This document shows positions 1-6,100 of a DNA stretch of 6,100 nt, in pieces. Each line of letters opens with the position of its first letter. Positions within the stretch are counted from its first letter, which is position 1. This stretch comes from an uncultured Alphaproteobacteria bacterium (lineage in GTDB: Bacteria > Pseudomonadota > Alphaproteobacteria > Rickettsiales > UBA1997), in the NCBI GenBank assembly GCA_903927415.1, contig CAIYMZ010000049.1, positions 1 through 6,100 of the forward strand, in the 5' to 3' direction. The notes beneath the pieces are model-generated. The model saw only the letters and a program-made list of their open reading frames with translations, had not been told where the DNA came from and did not search any database. The translations under genes and the position numbers were made by a program.

Positions 1-37
1 AAGAAGAAAGAAGAATCGCTGAATAAATTTTTTCAAA

Positions 38-119
38 GCTCGTCATTGCGAGCGCAAGCGCAGCAATCCATAGAGCTGAGATGTCATGGATTGCTTCGCT
101 TGCGCTCGCAATGATGAGC
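38..119. repeat. Long palindromic repeat, copy 1 (TCATTGCGAGC...GCAATCCA family)
   Basis: Arms 38-71 and 86-119 are reverse complements over 34 bp with two mismatches, around a 14-nt loop (72-85). The arm carries TCATTGCGAGC, then CAAGCG, then GCAATCCAT. A diverged copy lies at 5486-5557, so this is a dispersed element and not a gene-specific structure. Palindromes with this wording are common in intergenic space of several proteobacterial genomes (recalled, not searched). There is no T-run after the right arm, so it is not a standard terminator. The right arm contains an ATG at 86 in frame with the next gene, but that ATG belongs to the repeat and is unlikely to be the start. Confidence 0.88.
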
Positions 120-148
120 AATTTCCAATCCTCCAAAGAATCAAAAAA

Positions 149-1195
149 ATGGCCGCAAAAAAAGTCACAAAAAAATCTCTCCTCTCCCGCGAAGTAAAAC
201 ATATCGACATCACCTCCTTCGATGCGCGCCCAATAATTGAGCAGATGGATCACATGTCATTCACTTCCCGCGATCTCGCGCGCGCGACAGAAATTTTCAA
301 CATGATGCTGAAAGACAATTCTTGCTCAATCATCCTAACCCTTGCTGGCTCTACTTCTGCAGGTGGTTGCATGAAAGTTTACGCGGACATGGTGAAGTTT
401 GGAATGGTCGATGCGATCGTTGCTACTGGTGCCTCCATCGTTGATATGGATTTTTTTGAAGCGCTCGGATTCAAACATTATCAAGGCACCCCATTCATCG
501 ACGACAAATTCTTGCGAGACAATTACATCGACAGAATTTACGACACTTACATTGACGAAGAAAGTCTCCAGCATTGCGACGGCACTATTTTCAAAATCGC
601 CAACAGCTTGAAAGCCAAGCCCTATTCTTCGCGCGAATTCATCTGGGAGATGGGAAAATTTTTGAAAAAAAATGCCCAAGGGAAAAATTTTAAAAAAGAG
701 TCGCTGATTGAACTTTCTTACGATCACAACGTCCCAATTTTCTGCCCAGCATTCACCGATTCTTCTGCTGGTTTCGGCCTCGTTTTGCATCAAGTTAAAA
801 ATCCAAAATCACATCTCACGATCGATTCAATCGCCGATTTCAAAGAACTAACCGACATCAAAATCAAAGCTGGCACTACAGGCTTGCTGATGATCGGCGG
901 CGGCGTACCAAAAAATTTCGTGCAAGACACCGTCGTCTGTGCCGAAATTTTAGGCAAAGAAGTCGACATGCATAAATACGCCGTACAAATTACGGTGGCT
1001 GATTCGCGCGATGGCGCCTGCTCATCTTCAACTTTGAAAGAAGCTTGCTCTTGGGGCAAAGTTGACACTGCTTACGAGCAAATGGTTTTTGCTGAAGCTA
1101 CATCGGTTATTCCGCTTCTTGTTTCTGATGCCTATCACCGCGGATTTTGGAAAAAAAGAAAAAGAAGAAATTTTGCACAATTATTTCACAATTAG
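149..1195 (+). CDS. Deoxyhypusine synthase-family protein (bacterial DHS-like)
   Basis: This 348-residue cytosolic protein belongs to the deoxyhypusine synthase family, NAD-dependent enzymes that transfer the aminobutyl group of spermidine. Bacteria lack eIF5A, and characterised bacterial homologues make polyamines such as homospermidine, so the substrate here is uncertain. Visible family blocks are LAGSTSAGG, GMVDAIVATGAS, PAFTDSSAGFGL, LMIGGGVPKNF and, near the C terminus, EACSWGKV. Lys304 of SWGK aligns with the catalytic lysine of human DHS (SWGK, Lys329). The basic C-terminal end (FWKKRKRRNFAQLF) also fits the family, so I see no frameshift. I chose ATG 149 because the in-frame ATG at 86 lies inside the palindrome 38-119 and would add 21 residues (DCFACARND...) that are just translated repeat. 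No clear Shine-Dalgarno is visible for either. No other polyamine gene is in the window. The family call is firm; the exact reaction is not. Confidence 0.9.
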   Translation: MAAKKVTKKSLLSREVKHIDITSFDARPIIEQMDHMSFTSRDLARATEIFNMMLKDNSCSIILTLAGSTSAGGCMKVYADMVKFGMVDAIVATGASIVDMDFFEALGFKHYQGTPFIDDKFLRDNYIDRIYDTYIDEESLQHCDGTIFKIANSLKAKPYSSREFIWEMGKFLKKNAQGKNFKKESLIELSYDHNVPIFCPAFTDSSAGFGLVLHQVKNPKSHLTIDSIADFKELTDIKIKAGTTGLLMIGGGVPKNFVQDTVVCAEILGKEVDMHKYAVQITVADSRDGACSSSTLKEACSWGKVDTAYEQMVFAEATSVIPLLVSDAYHRGFWKKRKRRNFAQLFHN

Positions 1196-1197
1196 TC

Positions 1198-1269
1198 GTA
1201 GGTGGTAAGTCGTAAGTGGTAAGTCGCTTCGAACTCGGCTTGACTTACCACTTACGACTTACGACTTAC
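1198..1269. repeat. Hairpin made of GTAAGTS heptamers
   Basis: The left arm (1198-1225) reads as four heptamers: GTAGGTG, GTAAGTC, GTAAGTG, GTAAGTC. The right arm (1242-1269) is its reverse complement at 26 of 28 positions, with the inner 21 bp perfect. The loop is 1226-1241. It begins two bases after the stop of the DHS-like gene and ends five bases before the mreD ATG, filling almost the whole spacer. CTTTTT follows the right arm, so weak terminator activity on the plus strand is possible. The stem is AT-rich, and the heptad periodicity is more typical of a repeat element than of a dedicated terminator. Confidence 0.85.
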
Positions 1270-1274
1270 TTTTT

Positions 1275-1772
1275 ATGCTCTCCCAAAAATCCATCTCCTG
1301 CATTCTTTTTCTTCACATCATCGCGATTTTATTCGTCATCATCAACGTATCTGATATCAGGATCGTTGGTCTTTCCGGCCTCTTACCGCTTTTTGATTTG
1401 ATGATAATTTTTTATTTTGCGGTCTTCAAAAACAAATTTTCAATTTGGTTTATTTTTCTACTTGGAATTTGGAATGATGCACTCAATGGCAACCCACTTG
1501 GCACTACTGCACTCTGCTACATTTTGCTCATAAAATTTTTCTCTCTGCTTAACAGCAAGTTGATGATCAAAGATAATTTTAAGCATATTTGGCAGCAGTT
1601 CATTGCTTTTTGTTTTTTATTTTTAGTGATGAAGTGGATGATTTTATCGGTTTTTAACGGTGCTTTTTGTAGTATCATTACCCCTTCATTACAGCTTATT
1701 TTATCGTCTCTGACTTACGTTTTAATGCATAAATTTTTTGATTTTTTGAGCGACAAACTTTTGGAAGAATAA
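1275..1772 (+). CDS. mreD: Rod shape-determining protein MreD
   Basis: This is a 165-residue, very hydrophobic inner-membrane protein. MreD is a membrane component of the elongasome, which links MreB/MreC to the peptidoglycan synthases that build the lateral wall. Hydrophobic segments lie at about residues 7-24, 33-51, 55-66, 77-92, 107-125 and 134-152, the usual MreD pattern of five or six spans. The family signature GxxxDxxxGxPLG is present as G64, D68, G72 and P74-L75-G76, directly followed by TTAL. Length is normal for the family (about 160-180). The stop codon TAA shares its last base with the ATG of mrdA (TAATG), which implies translational coupling. mreB and mreC, often upstream of mreD, are not here; the neighbour is a DHS-like gene. 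No Shine-Dalgarno is visible before ATG 1275, and the heptamer hairpin ends just upstream. The sequence alone is weakly conserved, so the call rests on the motif plus the mrdA neighbour. Confidence 0.82.
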   Translation: MLSQKSISCILFLHIIAILFVIINVSDIRIVGLSGLLPLFDLMIIFYFAVFKNKFSIWFIFLLGIWNDALNGNPLGTTALCYILLIKFFSLLNSKLMIKDNFKHIWQQFIAFCFLFLVMKWMILSVFNGAFCSIITPSLQLILSSLTYVLMHKFFDFLSDKLLEE

Positions 1773-3589
1773 TGCTCCGCGATATTCGCAAAAATAAAAT
1801 TTTTAATCGACGGGCTTTGTTGCTTGGAGCTGCACAATCAACGTTGGCTAGTGCTCTTGTTTTACGGCTCGGATATTTGCAATTATGGAAGCACGAAGAA
1901 TATTCAATTCAATCTGACAGCAATCGTATCAAACCAATGATTAATCCGGCGCCGCGAGGCACGGTGTTTGATCGTCGTGGTTTCCCCCTTACGAAAAATG
2001 ACAATAATTTTCGCTTGCTGCTCTATCTTGAACGCAAAAGAAATGTTGACGACCTAATCAACAAGTTGGCGCAAATCCTCGATTTGAATGAAGAAAGTAA
2101 AAATCTCTTTTTTTCAAAAATTAAAAATGCGCGGCGCAAAAGCATAATTTCTTTAATCGATAATTTGGATTGGGATGATTTAGCGCGGGTTGAAACCAAT
2201 GCTCATTTGTTGCCAGGAATTTCGATCGAGAGTGGTGGTATTAGGCGATATCCTTACCCGAATGAAACCGCACATTTTCTTGGCTATGTTTCATTGCCTT
2301 CTGAAAAAGAAAGCGAAGGAGAGGATCAAAATCTTTTTATGCATCCAGATTTTCGTCTCGGAAAATTTGGCATTGAAAAATCTTTCGACGAAGTTTTGCG
2401 AGGAAAATATGGCGTCAAATATGTAGAAGTGAATGTTCACGAGGTTCCGTTACGCACGTTGTCAATCAAGTCACCAAGCGAAGGTTCTCCAGTTCATTTA
2501 ACAATCGATTTGTCTTTGCAAAAATTTGTTACTGAGAGAATAAAAGATCACGTTGCATCGGTAGTGGTAATGGATGTGAAGACTGGTGAAATTTTATCCT
2601 ATGCCTCTTCCCCAACTTTCGATCCCAACAATTTTGTCGAAGGGGTGTCCAAAGAATATTGGCAACAACTCAACGAAGACCAACGTAAGCCACTGAGCAA
2701 TAAACCCATTTCCGCACTTTATCCTCCGGGATCAACTTTTAAATTGATGGTGGCTCTAGCGGCGCTGGAAAATGGTTTTAATCCACATACTCGTGTTTAT
2801 TGCAGTGGGTCCTATCAATTTGGCAAAAGAGCTTTTCACTGCTGGAAAGAGGAGGGGCATGGATCTCTAGATTTACTCGGCGGCATCATGAACTCCTGCA
2901 ACACTTATTTTTTCACGCTCGCCAATCAAATCGGTTACGAAAAATTTACTGAAATGGCGCGACGTTTTGGTTATGGTGAAAAATTTGATATCAGTCTTTA
3001 TGGAGCAAAATCAGGCAATGTGCCGTCAGATGAATGGAAGAGAAAAGTTTTTAAGCAGCCTTGGGTTGGGGGCGACACTCTCAACACTGCGATCGGGCAA
3101 GGAATGGTTTTAGCAACTCCGTTGCAAATGGCGATTGTCACTGCGCGCATTGCTAATGGAGGAATTCCAATCAAGCCTTATCTGGTGCGCAATCACAACA
3201 TTTATCGGCAATTTGATTCCTTGAAAAATGAGCCGCTAGTGAAGCGTGAATATTTACAACTTGTACAAGAAGGGATGCGCCGCGTTGTTAACGAGCCAGG
3301 TGGAACAGCTTATGGAAAGCGCATCGAAACTAAAGGTTTTGAAATGGCTGGCAAAACTGGAACATCACAAGTGATTTCCAAAAGAGAAAAAGAAATGTCA
3401 GTAGCAGAAAACGCAGCCAATGCTAATCATGCGATTTTTGTTGGATTTGCTCCTGTTGGAAATCCGAAATATGCAATTTCAGTTGCAGTTGAGCATGGCG
3501 GCGGAGGTTCTGCTACTGCTGCACCAATCGCCAAGGATGTGATAATGGAAGTGCAGGGGTTGAACAGGAGAATTCAGCGCACGTCCTAA
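1772..3589 (+). CDS. mrdA: Penicillin-binding protein 2 (peptidoglycan D,D-transpeptidase)
   Basis: This 605-residue class B penicillin-binding protein cross-links peptidoglycan during cell elongation, working with RodA and the MreBCD complex. It is anchored in the inner membrane by one N-terminal segment (about residues 15-36) with the catalytic domain in the periplasm. The PBP dimerisation/pedestal region begins at PRGTVFDRRG (61-70). The transpeptidase domain (about 260-590) carries all three active-site motifs: S321-T-F-K324 (nucleophile Ser321) after YPPG, S375-C-N377, and K528-T-G-T-S532. The length and the KFGIEKSFDEVLRGKYG block match PBP2 and not the division-specific PBP3. The N-terminal RRALLLGAAQ and the late VEHGGGGSATAAPIAKD look alphaproteobacterial. 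The ATG overlaps the mreD stop, with a GGAAGA three bases upstream as a weak ribosome site. rodA, the usual downstream partner, is absent; the next gene is atpD. Confidence 0.96.
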   Translation: MLRDIRKNKIFNRRALLLGAAQSTLASALVLRLGYLQLWKHEEYSIQSDSNRIKPMINPAPRGTVFDRRGFPLTKNDNNFRLLLYLERKRNVDDLINKLAQILDLNEESKNLFFSKIKNARRKSIISLIDNLDWDDLARVETNAHLLPGISIESGGIRRYPYPNETAHFLGYVSLPSEKESEGEDQNLFMHPDFRLGKFGIEKSFDEVLRGKYGVKYVEVNVHEVPLRTLSIKSPSEGSPVHLTIDLSLQKFVTERIKDHVASVVVMDVKTGEILSYASSPTFDPNNFVEGVSKEYWQQLNEDQRKPLSNKPISALYPPGSTFKLMVALAALENGFNPHTRVYCSGSYQFGKRAFHCWKEEGHGSLDLLGGIMNSCNTYFFTLANQIGYEKFTEMARRFGYGEKFDISLYGAKSGNVPSDEWKRKVFKQPWVGGDTLNTAIGQGMVLATPLQMAIVTARIANGGIPIKPYLVRNHNIYRQFDSLKNEPLVKREYLQLVQEGMRRVVNEPGGTAYGKRIETKGFEMAGKTGTSQVISKREKEMSVAENAANANHAIFVGFAPVGNPKYAISVAVEHGGGGSATAAPIAKDVIMEVQGLNRRIQRTS

Positions 3590-3678
3590 TTCCCAATTCT
3601 CACTTGCACTTTCATTTCCGATTTTTAGATTGCGCCGCCTTGTTGCTACCAGCTCTATCCCACCTTTTAACTTTCTAA

Positions 3679-5109
<1,431 letters not shown>

Positions 5110-5111
5110 TT

Positions 5112-5363
5112 ATGTCCAACTTAAAACTCGAAATTGTTTCGCCATCTGGTATCATTTTCAAAGGTGATTGTGCGATGGCAGTTGTGCCATCAGTTGCCGG
5201 CGAAGTCGGTGTGATGCACGGGCATGAAGCCTTCATCGCCACGCTTCGCGAAGGACAAGTTTCGATTTATGACGACAAACAAAGTCTCGTAAAATCTTTC
5301 GATGTGAAAAGTGGTTTTGCTGAGATGCAAAGCGAGGAGAAGTTGTTGGTGTTGGTGGAATAG
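5112..5363 (+). CDS. atpC: F1F0 ATP synthase subunit epsilon, N-terminal domain only
   Basis: This is an 83-residue form of the epsilon subunit, which sits on the gamma stalk of F1 and couples it to the c-ring. The protein matches the N-terminal beta-sandwich: LEIVSPSGIIFKGDC, then GEVGVMHGHEAFIATLREG (compare the family pattern GE.G...GH.......GG), and a final strand, KLLVLVE. The sequence stops where the C-terminal two-helix domain would begin. That domain (about 45-55 residues in E. coli-type subunits) inhibits ATP hydrolysis, so this version would be expected to lack that brake. Short epsilons do exist, so the gene may be functional. It starts two bases after the atpD stop and is followed 50 bp later by a strong terminator, so it ends the atpDC unit. 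A single-base loss just after the last sense codon would open a different tail (see findings). Confidence 0.94.
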   Translation: MSNLKLEIVSPSGIIFKGDCAMAVVPSVAGEVGVMHGHEAFIATLREGQVSIYDDKQSLVKSFDVKSGFAEMQSEEKLLVLVE

Positions 5364-5412
5364 GCTGATAACAAACGTTGCAAACGAACATATAGCAAAC
5401 ATTACAAAAAAC

Positions 5413-5448
5413 AAAAGCCCCGCAGAGCTATGTTCTGCGGGGCTTTTT
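5413..5448 (+). terminator. Rho-independent terminator of atpDC
   Basis: A perfect 14-bp stem, AAAAGCCCCGCAGA (5413-5426) with TCTGCGGGGCTTTT (5434-5447), encloses a 7-nt loop. It runs directly into a T-run (5444-5448) followed by GTGTTT. It lies 50 bp after the atpC stop. The A-run on the left side means it could also stop transcripts coming from the minus strand. Confidence 0.95.
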
Positions 5449-5472
5449 GTGTTTATCACATTTCACTTGCAA

Positions 5473-5575
5473 AAGTCGATACTCCGTCATTGCGAGCAAA
5501 AGCGAAGCAATCCATGTGTCACAGCTTTCTGGATTGCTACGCGGAGTTCGAAGTGACAAAAAATGAGATCGACTT
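5473..5575. repeat. Long palindromic repeat, copy 2, with AAGTCGAT ends
   Basis: The left arm 5486-5514 (GTCATTGCGAGC...AAGCAATCCA) matches the left arm of the palindrome at 42-70 at most positions. The right arm is 5530-5557. The inner 9 bp (AGCAATCCA/TGGATTGCT) pair perfectly, while the outer right arm has diverged. Outside this core, AAGTCGAT (5473-5480) and its complement ATCGACTT (5568-5575) form an extra 8-bp inverted pair, next to CTC and GAG. This suggests the mobile unit is about 103 bp. It lies between the atpDC terminator and the minus-strand relic. Confidence 0.8.
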
Positions 5576-5582
5576 CCTCAGG
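5558..5582. repeat. Shared module, copy A (A6-T-GAGATCGACTTCCTCAGG)
   Basis: Six A residues followed by T and GAGATCGACTTCCTCAGG (5565-5582) recur at 5936-5961 as six A, TT, then GAGGTCGACTTTTTCAGG. The 18-nt part matches at 15 of 18 positions, all differences being transitions, and TTTG follows in both copies. Copy A is the right flank of palindrome copy 2; copy B forms the loop and inner right arm of the hairpin at 5912-5981. This ties two outwardly different palindromes to a common sequence. Confidence 0.6.
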
Positions 5583-5750
5583 CGGTTTGGGTCTATCCCG
5601 AATTGAAACGAAATTACAAACTTTACCAAGTCTTACAAAAGTAAAATTGCATCATACTTTCATAAGACAGATTTTGATTGGCACTGATGTTCACCAATCC
5701 GATGTCCCCAAGCTTCCACCTCTACCAAACCCAAAAGCGTGTGTAATCGC
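5576..5750. other. Stretch without a supportable gene
   Basis: A plus-strand frame of 66 codons (5563-5763) crosses this stretch, but it starts inside the repeat and ends inside a terminator stem. It has no recognisable domain and no ribosome site. On the minus strand, a frame running into the palindrome from a stop near 5650 has no start codon. The segment CCACCTCTACCAAA (5716-5729) resembles CCACCTATACCAAA (5907-5920) at 13 of 14 bases. Otherwise I see nothing here. Confidence 0.5.
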
Positions 5751-5787
5751 AAAAAGCCGTTAGAGTAAAAAACTCTAGCGGCTTTTT
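5751..5787. terminator. Bidirectional intrinsic terminator
   Basis: AAAAAGCCGTTAGAGT (5751-5766) pairs with ACTCTAGCGGCTTTTT (5772-5787) over 16 bp with one G-T wobble and an AAAAA loop. On the plus strand, TTTTTGTTTTG follows the GC part of the stem; on the minus strand, TTTTT closes it too. The clearest client is the minus-strand reading frame whose stop lies at 5816-5818, 28 bp upstream of the stem. A plus-strand transcript from the repeat region could also end here. Confidence 0.85.
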
Positions 5788-5815
5788 GTTTTGTAAGTTC
5801 GTTGAAAAATTTGGA

Positions 5816-6072
5816 TTACAATTCTTTTTCTTTTGGTGTTGCTGTGACCAAAGCTGTTGAGGCAGTGATATTATTACCACTAGGTATTTCGCTTCTATCA
5901 CCACCGCCACCTATACCAAAGCTCCTTCAAACCTGAAAAAATTGAGGTCGACTTTTTCAGGTTTGAAGGAGCTTTGGTATATACCTCTCTCTTCTTTATC
6001 GCACTCTTCTACTCCACCATCATCTAAAAAAGTCCCCAACCTACTTGCGTTTAACCTAGAGCCTGTTGACAT
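5816..6072 (-). pseudogene. Small minus-strand gene apparently split by a palindromic insertion
   Basis: From ATG 6072 (minus strand) a frame runs MSTGSRLNASRLGTFLDDGG..., reaches DKEERGI and enters the hairpin 5912-5981, which it translates (SSFKPEKVDLNFFRFEG) before a TAG at 5911-5913. If 68 bp are removed so that only one of the two flanking TATACC copies remains, the frame continues from GI into GGGGDRSEIPSGNNITAST and ends ...TPKEKEL at a TAA (5816-5818). The joined product would be 62 residues: polar, glycine-rich, no membrane segment, no known domain that I recognise. A terminator follows 28 bp after the stop, which supports a real transcription unit. The true start may be upstream of the window edge in another frame, since a TGA precedes this ATG. 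The alternative is that both halves are chance open frames; at 31 codons each that cannot be excluded. Confidence 0.42.
5912..5981. repeat. 70-bp near-perfect hairpin element flanked by TATACC
   Basis: Arms 5912-5940 and 5953-5981 are perfect reverse complements over 29 bp (ATACCAAAGCTCC...CCTGAAAAA), with a 12-nt loop containing GTCGAC. TATACC occurs at the left end (5912-5917) and again across the right end (5980-5985), consistent with a target duplication, although palindromic ends can create this by themselves. No T-run follows the stem on either strand, so it is not a normal terminator. It interrupts the reading frame of the minus-strand relic and contains module copy B (5936-5961). Confidence 0.85.
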
Positions 6073-6100
6073 TCAATTTGCACACACCTGCCATTGTCAC

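Noticed and set aside
1..114. Possible C-terminal end of an upstream plus-strand gene (KKKEESLNKFFQ..., stop TGA at 112)
   Set aside because: The other two plus frames also stop early (20-22 and 24-26) and could equally be the end of an upstream gene. Purine-rich sequence in 1-15 gives no recognisable protein, so the frame cannot be chosen.
1147..1215. Possible frameshift at the A-rich C terminus of the DHS-like gene
   Set aside because: The existing end (WKKRKRRNFAQLF) resembles family C termini as I recall them, so no frameshift is needed.
5486..5557. Palindrome copy 2 as a CRISPR or tRNA-like structure
   Set aside because: There is a single unit with no spacer array, and the fold has no cloverleaf arms or CCA end.
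5563..5763. Plus-strand 66-codon frame ending ...KLPPLPNPKACVIAKSR
   Set aside because: It begins inside the repeat flank and its last codons are the terminator stem. There is no ribosome site and no family resemblance, so it is likely a chance frame.
5722..5910. Minus-strand 62-codon frame overlapping the relic
   Set aside because: It starts directly after the hairpin, in a different frame from the one restored by hairpin removal, and it translates through the terminator.
5769..5936. Plus-strand frame with a proline-rich end (SPPPPIPKLLQT)
   Set aside because: It has no suitable start, runs through the terminator arm, and is antisense to the glycine-rich part of the minus-strand relic, which explains the proline run.

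Overview
The window looks like a piece of a moderately AT-rich bacterial chromosome, most likely from an alphaproteobacterium. The best lineage clue is the PBP2 protein: its N-terminal RRALLLGAAQ segment and the late VEHGGGGSATAAPIAKD segment have the alphaproteobacterial style. The split gene context (mreD-mrdA without rodA, atpD-atpC without atpHAG) and several palindromic repeats would fit a Rickettsiales- or Holosporales-like genome. That lineage call is inference from remembered family features, not a search.

Layout. Bases 1-148 hold a long palindromic repeat (38-119) and the leader of the first gene. Bases 149-1195 encode a deoxyhypusine-synthase-family enzyme of the bacterial type. A hairpin built from GTAAGTS heptamers (1198-1269) separates it from mreD (1275-1772), which overlaps mrdA (1772-3589) by one base. 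After a 95-bp spacer without an obvious terminator come atpD (3685-5109) and atpC (5112-5363), the F1 ATP synthase beta and epsilon subunits. AtpC is short and has only the N-terminal beta-sandwich. A strong intrinsic terminator follows at 5413-5448.

The last 740 bases contain no intact gene I can defend. They hold a second copy of the 38-119 palindrome family (core 5486-5557, extending to about 5473-5575), a bidirectional terminator (5751-5787), and a minus-strand reading frame (5816-6072). That frame appears to be broken by a 70-bp near-perfect hairpin (5912-5981). Removing 68 bp, down to a single copy of the flanking TATACC, joins the two halves into one 62-codon frame that ends just before the terminator. 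The loop side of this hairpin also shares an 18-nt module with the flank of the 5473-5575 repeat.

Functionally, mreD and mrdA act together in cell elongation, and atpD and atpC belong to the F1 motor. The DHS-like enzyme belongs to polyamine-type chemistry with no partner gene here. The conserved genes are ordinary. The most interesting material is the set of palindromic elements, especially the hairpin that seems to interrupt a small gene.
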